A stretch of DNA of 64,000 nt from Nocardioides panacis (GTDB lineage: Bacteria; Actinomycetota; Actinomycetes; Propionibacteriales; Nocardioidaceae). Every line of letters starts with the position of its first letter. Within the stretch, counting starts at the first letter, position 1. The stretch lies in NCBI RefSeq assembly GCF_019039255.1, contig NZ_CP077062.1, forward strand, positions 3,906,001 to 3,970,000, written 5' to 3'. Positions 41,275 through 50,056 of this stretch are shown in pieces. The translations under genes were made by a program, and so were the position numbers. The notes beneath the pieces were generated by a model. The model had not been told where the DNA came from. It made no database searches and saw only the letters and a list, made by a program, of their open reading frames with translations.

Positions 41275-42270
41275 ATGGAACAACGAACCCTGGGCAGGAC
41301 GGGCCGCTCGGTCTCCGTCGTCGGACTCGGCACGTGGCAGCTCGGCGCGGACTGGGGGGAGGTGTCCGAGGACGACGCCCGCGCGGTCCTCGACGCCTCC
41401 GTCGAGGAGGGCGTCACCTTCTTCGACACCGCGGACGTCTACGGGGACGGGCGCAGCGAGACGGTGATCGGCCGCTTCCTGGCCGACCGTCCCGACGCCG
41501 GCGTCACCGTGGCCACCAAGATGGGCCGCCGCGTCGAGCAGGTCCCCGAGAACTACGTGCTCGACCACTTCCGGGCCTGGACCGACCGCTCGCGCCGCAA
41601 CCTCGGCGTGGACACCCTCGACCTCGTCCAGCTGCACTGCCCGCCGACGTCGGTGTACTCCGACGACGCGGTCTACGACGCGCTCGACACCCTCGTCGAG
41701 GACGGTGCGGTGGCGGCGTACGGCGTCAGCGTGGAGAAGGTCGAGGAGGCGCTGGCCGCGCTCGCCCGCCCGCACGTCGCGACCGTGCAGATCATCGCCA
41801 ACGCGTTCCGGCTCAAGCCGCTCGAGGCGGTGTTCCCGGCGGCCGCCGAGGCCGGCGTCGGGATCATCGTCCGGGTCCCGCTGGCCTCCGGCCTGCTGTC
41901 CGGCAAGTACGACGCGGGCACCACGTTCGCGGCGGACGACCACCGCTCCTACAACCGCGACGGGAGCGCGTTCGACGTCGGGGAGACCTTCTCGGGCGTG
42001 GACTACGAGACCGGGCTGGTCGCCGCGCGCGAGTTCGGCGAGCTGGTCGCCGCCGAGGCGCCGGCGGGCACCACCTCGGCGCAGGCGGCGCTGGCCTGGC
42101 TGTGCCAGCAGCCGGCCGTGTCCAGCGTGATCCCGGGCGCCCGCAACGTCGAGCAGGCCCGGGCGAACGCGGCCGCGGGCCGGGTCGGGCCGCTCGGCGA
42201 GGCGTTCGACGCCGGCGTCCGGCGGATCTACGACACCCACCTGCGGTCCACGATCCACCCCCGCTGGTAG
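41275..42270 (+). CDS. Aldo/keto reductase
   Basis: This 331-residue reductase has EQRTLGRTGRSVSVVGLGTW at the N-terminus, FFDTADVYGDGRSE (Asp, Tyr), VATKMGRR (Lys), LVQLHCPP (His) and the cofactor segment VSSVIPGARNVEQ. It belongs to the AKR11/12-like branch of NADPH oxidoreductases. It lies 23 bp from the divergent galM, so a sugar-related role is possible. A good terminator follows. Confidence 0.92.
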   Translation: MEQRTLGRTGRSVSVVGLGTWQLGADWGEVSEDDARAVLDASVEEGVTFFDTADVYGDGRSETVIGRFLADRPDAGVTVATKMGRRVEQVPENYVLDHFRAWTDRSRRNLGVDTLDLVQLHCPPTSVYSDDAVYDALDTLVEDGAVAAYGVSVEKVEEALAALARPHVATVQIIANAFRLKPLEAVFPAAAEAGVGIIVRVPLASGLLSGKYDAGTTFAADDHRSYNRDGSAFDVGETFSGVDYETGLVAAREFGELVAAEAPAGTTSAQAALAWLCQQPAVSSVIPGARNVEQARANAAAGRVGPLGEAFDAGVRRIYDTHLRSTIHPRW

Positions 42271-42601
42271 GCCGCGCGACGGCGTCGCGGAGCGCCCGAC
42301 TTCGGCCTGGAATCGGGCAGAACTCGGGCGCTCCGAAGGCATATCTCGGGCGGGTGAGCGCTGCCACCGGCCTTTGACCGATCCAATAGCCGGGCACCGG
42401 ACCTTGTGAGTACATTCACCAGCACCTCGAGCCGTCGGGCTTGCTCGACGGCCGTCGGGGTACCGACCCAGTGGCCCGCAACGACGCGGCCGACTCAACT
42501 CCACAGATCGACTCCACGACACACCACCGACCCCGTCGGTGGCCGTCCGTCGTTCCCCGACCCGGGGCGAGGACGCGAATGCGCGAGAGGAACCGGTGAG
42601 C
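42271..42601. other. Intergenic region before pckG
   Basis: 330 bases containing the terminator at 42289-42334 and then an A/T-richer leader with CCAATAGCC, CTTGTGAGTACATTC and short repeats. It should hold the promoter of the PEP carboxykinase gene. No gene is seen. Confidence 0.55.
42289..42334 (+). terminator. Terminator hairpin after the aldo/keto reductase
   Basis: GGAGCGCCCGA (42289-42299) pairs perfectly with TCGGGCGCTCC (42324-42334), 18 bp after the stop. Confidence 0.8.
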
Positions 42602-44431
42602 ATGACCGCCGACACGACCCAGCCCCACATCGGGCAGAGCGCCGCCACGACCCACGAGGGCATCCTCGCCTGGGTGGACGAGGTCGCCGAGCTCACCCAG
42701 CCGGACCGGGTGCACTGGTGCACCGGCTCCGACGAGGAGTGGACCGAGCTCACCGACGCCCTGGTGGCGAGCGGCACCTTCACCCGGCTGAACGCTGACA
42801 AGAAGCCGAACTCCTTCCACGCGGCCTCCGACCCCACCGACGTGGCACGCGTCGAGGACCGGACCTTCATCTGCAGCGTCGACGAGAAGGACTGCGGGCC
42901 CACCAACAACTGGATGGACCCGCAGGAGATGAAGGCGATCATGACCGACCTCTACCGCGGGTGCATGCGGGGTCGGACCATGTACGTCGTCCCGTTCGTG
43001 ATGGGCCACCTCGAGGCCGACAGCCCGATGTTCGGCGTGGAGATCACCGACTCGGCGTACGTCGTCGCCTCGATGCGGGTGATGGCCCGCATGGGCAGCA
43101 ACGTGCTGCGCCGGATGGAGGAGGTCGGCGCGACGTTCGTGCCCGCCCTGCACTCGGTGGGCATGCCGCTGGTCGACGGCCGCGCCGACGTCTCGTGGCC
43201 CTGCAACGACACGAAGTACATCGTGCAGTTCCCCGAGGAGCGGATGATCTGGTCCTTCGGCTCGGGCTACGGCGGCAACGCGCTGCTCGGCAAGAAGTGC
43301 TACGCGCTGCGGATCGCCAGCGTGATGGCGCGTGACGAGGGCTGGCTCGCCGAGCACATGCTGATCCTCAAGCTGACCAGCCCCGAGGGCGTCCGCAAGT
43401 ACATCGCGGCCGCGTTCCCGAGCGCGTGCGGCAAGACCAACCTGGCGATGCTCGCGCCGACCATCCCGGGCTGGAAGGTCGAGACGCTCGGCGACGACAT
43501 CGCCTGGATGCGGATCGGCGACGACGGCCGGCTCTACGCGGTGAACCCGGAGTTCGGCTTCTTCGGCGTCGCACCCGGCACCAACGAGCTGACCAACCCC
43601 AACGCGATGCGCACCATCGACATCGGCAACTCGGTGTTCACCAACGTCGCGCTCACCGACGACGGCGACGTGTGGTGGGAGGGCCTGGAGAACACCCCCG
43701 CCCACGCCACGTCCTGGAAGGGCGAGGACTGGACCCCCGACAGCGACGAGCTGTCGAGCCACCCGAACAGCCGCTACTGCACGCCGATCAAGCAGTGCCC
43801 GATCCTCGCACCGGAGTACGACGACCCGCGCGGCGTACCCATCGACGCGATCCTGTTCGGCGGGCGGCGCAAGACCACCGTGCCGCTGGTCACCGAGGCC
43901 CGGGACTGGACCCACGGCACGTTCATGGGTGCCACGCTCAGCTCGGAGACGACCGCCGCGGCGGTCGGCCAGGTCGGCGTCGTGCGCCGCGACCCGATGG
44001 CGATGCTGCCGTTCATCGGCTACAACGCCGGTGACTACTTCAACCACTGGATCACCGTCGGCAAGGACAACGACGCCGCCAAGCTGCCGAAGATCTTCTA
44101 CGTCAACTGGTTCCGCCGCGACGAGGACGGCGGCTTCCTGTGGCCCGGCTTCGGCGAGAACAGCCGGGTGCTCAAGTGGGTCGTGGAGCGCATGGAGGGC
44201 CAGGCCGAGGCGGTCGAGACCCCGATCGGCTACGTGCCGACGCCCGGCTCGCTCGACACCGACGGCCTCGACATGACCGAGGAAGAGCTGGCCCAGGCCC
44301 TCGCCGTCGACGTCGAGGAGTGGAAGGCCGAGATCCCGCAGATCACCGAGTGGTTCGAGAAGTTCGGCGAGAACCTCCCCGCCGTGCTGTGGACCGAGCT
44401 CGACGGCCTGAAGGCTCGTCTGGGCGCCTGA
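42602..44431 (+). CDS. pckG: Phosphoenolpyruvate carboxykinase (GTP)
   Basis: This enzyme of about 609 residues converts oxaloacetate and GTP to PEP, GDP and CO2 as the first step of gluconeogenesis. The GTP-type hallmarks are all present: the P-loop [15 protein letters not shown] with the reactive Cys, [10 protein letters not shown] for Mn2+, [15 protein letters not shown] and the nucleotide-binding [18 protein letters not shown] at 42602 is used; GTG at 42596 is closer to the GAGAGG site and is an equal alternative. A terminator follows, so it is monocistronic. Confidence 0.96.
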   Translation: MTADTTQPHIGQSAATTHEGILAWVDEVAELTQPDRVHWCTGSDEEWTELTDALVASGTFTRLNADKKPNSFHAASDPTDVARVEDRTFICSVDEKDCGPTNNWMDPQEMKAIMTDLYRGCMRGRTMYVVPFVMGHLEADSPMFGVEITDSAYVVASMRVMARMGSNVLRRMEEVGATFVPALHSVGMPLVDGRADVSWPCNDTKYIVQFPEERMIWSFGSGYGGNALLGKKCYALRIASVMARDEGWLAEHMLILKLTSPEGVRKYIAAAFPSACGKTNLAMLAPTIPGWKVETLGDDIAWMRIGDDGRLYAVNPEFGFFGVAPGTNELTNPNAMRTIDIGNSVFTNVALTDDGDVWWEGLENTPAHATSWKGEDWTPDSDELSSHPNSRYCTPIKQCPILAPEYDDPRGVPIDAILFGGRRKTTVPLVTEARDWTHGTFMGATLSSETTAAAVGQVGVVRRDPMAMLPFIGYNAGDYFNHWITVGKDNDAAKLPKIFYVNWFRRDEDGGFLWPGFGENSRVLKWVVERMEGQAEAVETPIGYVPTPGSLDTDGLDMTEEELAQALAVDVEEWKAEIPQITEWFEKFGENLPAVLWTELDGLKARLGA

Positions 44432-44442
44432 CCCCAGCCCGT

Positions 44443-44477
44443 CGAGGGCCCTCTCCGCGCGGCGGGGAGGGCCCTCG
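44443..44477 (+). terminator. pckG terminator
   Basis: CGAGGGCCCTC (44443-44453) pairs with GAGGGCCCTCG (44467-44477), followed by TTCTTC. It begins 12 nt after the stop. Confidence 0.88.
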
Positions 44478-44559
44478 TTCTTCGGTGGTGCTGCCGTGGG
44501 ACGCGGACCCGCTGCGGCATACTGTCGCCCTGGCACACGGGGTGGAATCGGAGGGGCGA

Positions 44560-45600
44560 GTGACCCGCAGTAGCTACGGGCCGGAGCAACGGCACCTGCT
44601 GGAGTCCACCGCGTCCCGGATCTACAGCAACGCGGTCGCCCACGGGTCCCTGCGCACCGACGACCCCCGGCTCGCCGCCGGCAGCGAGCAGCGCCCCGCC
44701 CTCGACCTGCTCGTGGACCTCGGGCTGCTGCGCCTCGACGAGGACCTCGGCCGGCTCTTCCCGGTCGACCCCGCCGCCATCCAGTCCCAGGTGGTCGTGC
44801 CGCTGGGCATCCAGGGCGCCGAGCTGCTCACCGAGTCCGCCCGCTGGGCCGACGCCTTCGGTGAGCTGGGGCAGACGTTCCGGACCTCCCCGCAGGTCTC
44901 GGTGAGCCCGCTGACCGAGATCCACGGCATCGAGAACATCAACAACTTCATCCGGGCCGCGGTCAGCGACTGCCGCGGCGAGCTGCTCACCGCCCAGCCG
45001 TCCGGGCGGCGCAAGGCGACCACGCTGGCCGTCGCCGAGGAGCGCGACGTCAAGGCCCTCGAGCGGGGCGTGAAGATGCGCACGCTCTACCAGCACCCGG
45101 CCCGGCACAGCCCGGCCACCCGCAACTACGTCGCCGACATCGTCGCCCGCGGCGCCGAGGTGCGCACCCTCGACGAGTTCTTCAAGCGGCTGATCGTGGT
45201 GGACCGCAAGCTGGCGATCATCCCCGGTCCGGCCGGCAACGAGATGGCGGTGGCGATCCGCGAGCGCTCGCTGATCTCCTACCTCGTGGACATCTTCGAG
45301 CGGTCCTGGGAGCGGGCCCAGCCGTTCAGCCTCAGCGGCAACCAGGTCGAGCGCAACATCGCCGCCGACGTCCGGGCGATGTCGATCCGGCTGCTCGTGG
45401 AGGGCCACAGCGACCCGGCGAGCGCCAAGCGGCTCGGGGTCAGCACCCGGACCTACGCGGGCTACATCGCCGCCCTCAAGGACGAGTTCGGGGTGCAGAC
45501 CCGCTTCCAGCTCGGCTACGCGATGGGCGCCGACGCCGGACCGGAGCGGTCCGGCTCGTTCGGCCACGCCGACGACGACGACGGCTTCGACGACCTCTGA
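44560..45600 (+). CDS. TrmB/LuxR-type transcriptional regulator
   Basis: This 346-residue regulator has an N-terminal winged helix (about residues 1-75, LLDLGLLRLDEDLGRLFPV), a middle domain resembling the TrmB/phospholipase-D-like sensor (about 110-240, VKMRTLYQHPARHSPATRNYV, EFFKRLIVVDRKLAII) and a C-terminal LuxR-like helix-turn-helix (HSDPASAKRLGVSTRTYAGYIAALKDEFG). GTG at 44560 follows GGAGGGG. The acidic tail DDDDGFDDL is unusual. It is convergent with the DTGWD peptide gene. Ligand unknown. Confidence 0.83.
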   Translation: MTRSSYGPEQRHLLESTASRIYSNAVAHGSLRTDDPRLAAGSEQRPALDLLVDLGLLRLDEDLGRLFPVDPAAIQSQVVVPLGIQGAELLTESARWADAFGELGQTFRTSPQVSVSPLTEIHGIENINNFIRAAVSDCRGELLTAQPSGRRKATTLAVAEERDVKALERGVKMRTLYQHPARHSPATRNYVADIVARGAEVRTLDEFFKRLIVVDRKLAIIPGPAGNEMAVAIRERSLISYLVDIFERSWERAQPFSLSGNQVERNIAADVRAMSIRLLVEGHSDPASAKRLGVSTRTYAGYIAALKDEFGVQTRFQLGYAMGADAGPERSGSFGHADDDDGFDDL

Positions 45601-45675
45601 CCCCGGGGTCCGACATCGGTGACCCCCTGGGTCACGCGCCGGCACCGGTGTCGGGACACGGGCCCGGACGTGCTG

Positions 45676-45705
45676 CGAGGACAGTCACCGAAGTGACTGT
45701 CCTCG
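45676..45705. terminator. 13-bp perfect bidirectional hairpin
   Basis: CGAGGACAGTCAC (45676-45688) pairs perfectly with 45693-45705 around a CGAA tetraloop. It sits between the convergent regulator and DTGWD peptide genes. Confidence 0.88.
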
Positions 45706-45845
45706 CGGGGCGGACGGAGAACGGGCCGGGGGGATGGCTCGGGAACGAACTGCCGGGGGGGGATGACTCGTTCGTCCTGTTCTCACGTCCTGCGGTGCGA
45801 CCTTCCGGGGGGACCAGAAGCCGACCGTGTACGGGGGGTGCCGGG

Positions 45846-46028
45846 TCAGTCCCAGCCGGTGTCGCTCGCGGCGACCCTGGTGAGGGTGTGGCCCGTGGTG
45901 CTGCTCGTGGGCGCCTTCAGGTCCCAGCCCGTGTCCCGTGCCTGGGCGGGAGCGAACCCGCCGACCGCGAACGCGCTGACCAGAAGGAGCCCGGCAAAGA
46001 ACTTGGCAACCGTGCGGTTCTCTTTCAT
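45846..46028 (-). CDS. Small exported peptide with two DTGWD motifs
   Basis: This 60-residue precursor has a clear signal peptide (KENRTVAKFFAGLLLVSAF, cleavage expected after PAQA) leaving about 31 residues that begin with RDTGWDLKAP and end with ASDTGWD. The repeated DTGWD is the only striking feature. ATG at 46028 follows CGAGGTATCC; a GTG at 46049 is less likely. The gene lies between the TrmB/LuxR regulator and the CHAT protease gene. It is of no known family I can name. A signalling peptide or protease substrate is an inference. Confidence 0.7.
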   Translation of the reverse strand: MKENRTVAKFFAGLLLVSAFAVGGFAPAQARDTGWDLKAPTSSTTGHTLTRVAASDTGWD

Positions 46029-46348
46029 GGATACCTCGTGCTCTGTCACGGAGAGCTCAGGGGTGCTCTCCTGCGTCTAGTGTCGGTGCACGGAACTCCC
46101 TGCGGCCACAAAACCGGCCCGCATGAGTGTGCACTGCACGTTCCTGCAGAATCGACATACTGCTGCGGGAACCTGCGTGATGCCTTATAGTGCGCGCAGC
46201 GCTCCGGCAGCCGGTGCGAACCCATGGATAGGGTCCAAACCGACGAAAGAACCACCCCGGAGCGCCTCGCACATGCTTGCGTAGTTGTGCAGCCCAGGCA
46301 AGCACCCGGGGCGCCCGGATCCCCGGGCGCCGTCGAGCCGGCCCGGAG
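46029..46348. other. Intergenic region between peptide and CHAT genes
   Basis: 320 bases. It holds the terminator hairpin of the CHAT gene (46310-46331) and a lower-GC stretch that should be the promoter and leader of the peptide gene. No other gene is seen. Confidence 0.55.
46310..46331 (-). terminator. Terminator after the CHAT gene
   Basis: GGCGCCCGG (46310-46318) pairs with CCGGGCGCC (46323-46331), loop ATCC, 17 bp past the CHAT stop. Confidence 0.75.
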
Positions 46349-48910
46349 CTACCAGCCGGCCCCGAACGCGACGAACGGCGCCGGCTCCTCCTCCGCCGCG
46401 AGCGCCCCGGCCAGCGCCTGCGGGCTGCTCGTCCCGGCCGCCATCGACGCGTGCGCGTGCTGCATCACCCGCGCGGCGACGTCGTCGCGGACCCGGGCCA
46501 CCCCGGCCAGCACCGAGCGGGACCCCAGGTGCAGCAGCACGCTGGTCAGCCCGAGGCCCTCGTCGCCGGGCCGCACGGTCGCCAGTCCCGCCTCGCAGGC
46601 CGACAGCACCACGCACGGCGCCGGCTGGTCACCGGCGTCGAGCTCGTAGGCGTAGAGCGGGCCGTCGGAGACCCGCAGCGAGGAGAACAGCGGGCTCTCC
46701 TGCTGGTGGGTGCCGTGCGCGGCGACGTGCACCACGTCGGCCCCGGCGAGCGCGAGCCGCAGGGACTCGGTGGTCGCGTCCCCGCCGGTCAGCAGCTCGG
46801 CGCCGGGCCACAGCGCGTGCACCCGGCGGGCCTCGTCCTCGGCGCGGTGCAGGCCCGGGCCGGCCACCGACACCACCCGCGGCCGGGTACGACGGACGTG
46901 GTCGCCGGCCCGCAGCCAGGCGGTGGCGCTCGGCGTCACCACGACCGGCAGGCCGCGCCGGGACGGCAGCAGGCTCCAGGGCAGCAGCACCAGCGCCGCG
47001 CTGCACGAGACGACCAGCGCCTGTCCGTCGACGCCGACCGGGGCCAGCAGCAGGTCGTCGAGCCGGCCCAGCCCGGCGTCCAGCGAGCGTCGTACCGAGT
47101 CCTTGAGCGGCGGGGGCAGCAACGGCATGGCCAGCGCGTCCAGGTCGGCGCGGACCCGCTGCACCAGCTCGTCGACCCGCCCGGCGTCGGCCAGGTCGAC
47201 CAGTGCGGGACGGCGCGCCGACGCGGTCACCGCGGTCCACCGGCCGCGGTGCACCACGTAGGTCACGAAGGCGGTGCCCGTCGCCCGGGCCGCGGCGCGG
47301 GTCTCCGCCACCCGGGCGCTGTCCTGGCCGCTGACCTCGGCCGCGCCCTCGAGCTCCCACGCCCGGGCCCGGATGTCGCGCTGCAGGGCACCGGCCCGGC
47401 CGCGCAGCCGGGCCAGCGCCTCGCCGGCCGCCGGGTCGCCCTCCAGGCCCCGGGCCTCCTCCTCGGTCTGCCGCAGCGCCGCCAGCAGGTCGGCGGTGCG
47501 CTCGTCGCGGGGCGGGCCGACGCTGGCCAGCCGGATGGAGATCGCCCGGCCGCGCTCCACCGCGGCGAAGAACTCCGCGGCGCTGCCGCTGCGCTCCGCG
47601 AGCTCGAGGCCGAGCCGGGCCAGCGGGAGGCCGTGCACGGCGCTCGCGGTGCGCAGGTCCAGCGACCCGAAGCCGTTCTGGTAGGACCCGAGCTCGGCCA
47701 GCCCCCGGCGCACCTCGCCGGCGGCCCGGACCCGGTCGCCGCGGTGCAGCGCGGCCAGCGCGCGCACCTCCCGGGTCAGCAGCCGCGAGGGCAGCGGGTC
47801 GGAGGCGCGCATGGCCGGCGCCAGCCTGCCGGCCTCACCGACGTCCCCGCCGGCGCGCAGCGCGCACTCGCGGGCCAGCAGCTCTGCGGGCCGGGCCAGG
47901 TCGACGCGCTTCTCGGCGCGGCAGTCCTCCGCCAGCCGGCGGGCCCGCGTCCCCACCTGGAGCAGCGCGGCGCGGCGGCTGCGCTCGGGCCGCTGCTCGA
48001 CCGCCAGCCGCTCGCACTGGAGCACCAGCAGCTGGGCCTTGCGCTGCCACTGCAGGTTGCGCCGGCGCACGAAGATCCGCTCGGCGGACCGGGCCAGCTG
48101 CCGGGCCCGGTCCGGCTCGCCCTCGACCAGGGCGCACTCGGCACGCACCAGGTCGGTCTCGGCCAGGTCCTGCGGCAGGCCCGCGGCCCGGAACTCGGTG
48201 GCCGCGCGGGCCAGCAGCTGCTCGGCGTCGTGGGCCAGCCCCGCCTCGCGCAGCACCCGGGCCCGGTCCAGCAGCAGCACCGGGTGCTCGTTCTCGTCCC
48301 CCCGGCCGGCCTCCTCCATGGCCGCCAGCGCGCGCGGGATGCGGCCGGCCAGGAAGTCGACGTACCCCAGGTTGTGCCGGGCCTTGGAGGCGTAGAGCTG
48401 GTCCCCGGAGCGGAGCGCGATCGCGATCGCCTCGGTGAAGTCGGCCGACGCGGCGTCCAGCGCACCCCCGTCGAGGTGCAGCACCCCCCGGTTGAGCAGG
48501 ATCGAGAACTGGTCGGAGGAGTCGGCGACGGCCATCACCTCGACGGCCCGGTCCAGCGAGCGCAGCGCGTCGGCGCCGCGTCCGCTGCGCAGCAGCAGCA
48601 GCCCGCGCTGGCCGCGCACCGAGGCCCGCATCGACTCGGCACCGACCTCGCCGGTGATCGCCTCCGCCTCGTCGAGCAGCGACATCGCCGCGTCGAGGTC
48701 GCCGGTGAGCTCGTACTCCGCGGCGGCCAGGCCGAGCACCACCCGGACCCGCTGCAGGCCCACCTCGGCGCGCGGGTCGGCGGACCGCTCGATGCGGGTC
48801 CGCAGCCGCCGGTAGCGGGTCACCGCCCGCGCGGGACGGCCCTGCTGCGACTCCTGGCGGGCGGCCTCGACCTCGGCGCGCAGCGCGTCCGGGTCCAGGG
48901 TCGTGGCCAC
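46349..48910 (-). CDS. TPR-CHAT caspase-like protease
   Basis: This 853-residue cytoplasmic protein has an N-terminal array of helical TPR-like repeats (about residues 10-500) and a C-terminal CHAT domain, a caspase/separase-type peptidase. The catalytic dyad is visible: His in VVHVAAHGTH and Cys in VVLSACEAG. TPR-CHAT proteins such as Csx29 cut a specific partner when triggered. The GTG start lies 10 bp after the stop of the small partner gene, so it is the last gene of the subtilase-sigma-partner operon. Its substrate is unknown; candidates are the sigma factor, the partner protein or the DTGWD peptide. Confidence 0.9.
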   Translation of the reverse strand: MATTLDPDALRAEVEAARQESQQGRPARAVTRYRRLRTRIERSADPRAEVGLQRVRVVLGLAAAEYELTGDLDAAMSLLDEAEAITGEVGAESMRASVRGQRGLLLLRSGRGADALRSLDRAVEVMAVADSSDQFSILLNRGVLHLDGGALDAASADFTEAIAIALRSGDQLYASKARHNLGYVDFLAGRIPRALAAMEEAGRGDENEHPVLLLDRARVLREAGLAHDAEQLLARAATEFRAAGLPQDLAETDLVRAECALVEGEPDRARQLARSAERIFVRRRNLQWQRKAQLLVLQCERLAVEQRPERSRRAALLQVGTRARRLAEDCRAEKRVDLARPAELLARECALRAGGDVGEAGRLAPAMRASDPLPSRLLTREVRALAALHRGDRVRAAGEVRRGLAELGSYQNGFGSLDLRTASAVHGLPLARLGLELAERSGSAAEFFAAVERGRAISIRLASVGPPRDERTADLLAALRQTEEEARGLEGDPAAGEALARLRGRAGALQRDIRARAWELEGAAEVSGQDSARVAETRAAARATGTAFVTYVVHRGRWTAVTASARRPALVDLADAGRVDELVQRVRADLDALAMPLLPPPLKDSVRRSLDAGLGRLDDLLLAPVGVDGQALVVSCSAALVLLPWSLLPSRRGLPVVVTPSATAWLRAGDHVRRTRPRVVSVAGPGLHRAEDEARRVHALWPGAELLTGGDATTESLRLALAGADVVHVAAHGTHQQESPLFSSLRVSDGPLYAYELDAGDQPAPCVVLSACEAGLATVRPGDEGLGLTSVLLHLGSRSVLAGVARVRDDVAARVMQHAHASMAAGTSSPQALAGALAAEEEPAPFVAFGAGW

Positions 48911-48920
48911 CGGCCCGAAT

Positions 48921-49436
48921 CTACAGCTGGAACAGGGGCGTCACGACGGCATTCTCCGCATCGTCGTCCCCGAGCGGATGGAAGCTCAGCTGGCCGAACC
49001 CCTCCTCGAGCCGGTCGAAGCTGAACCGGCCCTGGTCGTCGGCGAGCACCTCGAGCTCGGGGCCGCCCTGGACCCGGATCCGGACCCGGTACGGCGCCGA
49101 CGGCGCCAGCCAGCCGTCCAGCCGCAGCCGTCCGGGGCCGACCCGGCTGACGGTCACCATCGCGGTGAGCCGGTCGGCGGAGAACGTCAGCGTCTCGGTG
49201 CGGGTGCCCGCGCCCTGCTCGCCGCGCACCCCCATCGCGTCCAGCGGCACCCGCGTCATCCGGGCCACCTCGTCGAACACCTCGTCGAGGGCCAGCGAGA
49301 AGTGCACCCGCTCGACGAGGTCGACGGGGGCCGGGTCGGTGGCGTCGTACAGCGCGCGCACCTGCTCCAGGGTCGCGGCGTCGACGTCGTCGAGCGGCGC
49401 GGCGGCCAGCTCGGCGAGCGTGCGGTCGTCGTCCAT
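48921..49436 (-). CDS. Partner protein of the sigma factor in the CHAT locus (possible anti-sigma or adaptor)
   Basis: This 171-residue soluble protein has an acidic helical N-terminus (about residues 1-65) and a beta-rich C-terminal half (RTETLTFSADRLTAMVTVS...LDGWLAPSAPYRVRIRVQGG...DDQGRFSFDRLEEGFGQLSFHP), like a carboxypeptidase-regulatory or Ig-like fold. ATG at 49436 overlaps the sigma stop by one base (TGATG). In the usual place of an anti-sigma factor, it may bind the sigma factor, but no known anti-sigma motif is seen. Confidence 0.7.
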   Translation of the reverse strand: MDDDRTLAELAAAPLDDVDAATLEQVRALYDATDPAPVDLVERVHFSLALDEVFDEVARMTRVPLDAMGVRGEQGAGTRTETLTFSADRLTAMVTVSRVGPGRLRLDGWLAPSAPYRVRIRVQGGPELEVLADDQGRFSFDRLEEGFGQLSFHPLGDDDAENAVVTPLFQL

Positions 49437-50056
49437 CACCACTCACTTCCTTCCCAGTGCGGATCGGACGCCAGGACCTGGCGCAGCTTGGCGAGGCACC
49501 GGCCGCGGGTCGGGCCGATGCTCCCCACGGGCATGCCGAGGGACTCGGCGATCAGGGCGTAGTCCGGCCGGTCGGCGAACGCGATCACCCGCATCAGCTC
49601 GCGACACCGGTCGGGCAGCTGCTGCACGTGCTCCCAGAGCCGGTGCTGCAGCTCGTCGCGGAACACGGCCTCGTCGGGCAGCTCCTCGCGCTCGGCCGGC
49701 AGCGCGGAGAGCTCCTCGCCCTCCTGGCCGAACAGCGCCGCGGTGTGCGCCTGGTCGGACCGGGACCTCTTCGCCACCCGCCAGGCCTCGCGGCGGGCCG
49801 CGGTGAGCAGCCACTTCACCACGGTCTGCGGGTCGCGGATCGAGTCGCTGCTGTGCAGCAGCCGCATCCAGATCGTCTGGACGACGTCCTCGGCGGCGAC
49901 CGCGTCGACGCCCTGCCCGCGCACCGTGTGCCACAGCAGCGGGGTGAGCAGCGCGACGAGCTCGTCGAGCGACCCGCGGTCGCCGTCCCGGTAGGCCGCG
50001 AAGGCGTGCGTGGCCCGGTGCACCAGCGTCTCGCCCTCGGGCCGGGTGCCGATCAT
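49436..50056 (-). CDS. Sigma-70-family (ECF) RNA polymerase sigma factor
   Basis: This 206-residue sigma factor has region 2 (LTPLLWHTVRGQGVDAVAAEDVVQTIWMRLLHS) and region 4 (LPDRCRELMRVIAFADRPDYALIAESLGMPVGSIGPTRGRCLAKLRQVL). The linker of about 45 residues between them is Glu-rich. The start overlaps the subtilase stop by four bases and the end overlaps the partner gene by one, so all are translated as a unit. It probably drives this locus and/or a remote regulon. Confidence 0.9.
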   Translation of the reverse strand: MIGTRPEGETLVHRATHAFAAYRDGDRGSLDELVALLTPLLWHTVRGQGVDAVAAEDVVQTIWMRLLHSSDSIRDPQTVVKWLLTAARREAWRVAKRSRSDQAHTAALFGQEGEELSALPAEREELPDEAVFRDELQHRLWEHVQQLPDRCRELMRVIAFADRPDYALIAESLGMPVGSIGPTRGRCLAKLRQVLASDPHWEGSEW

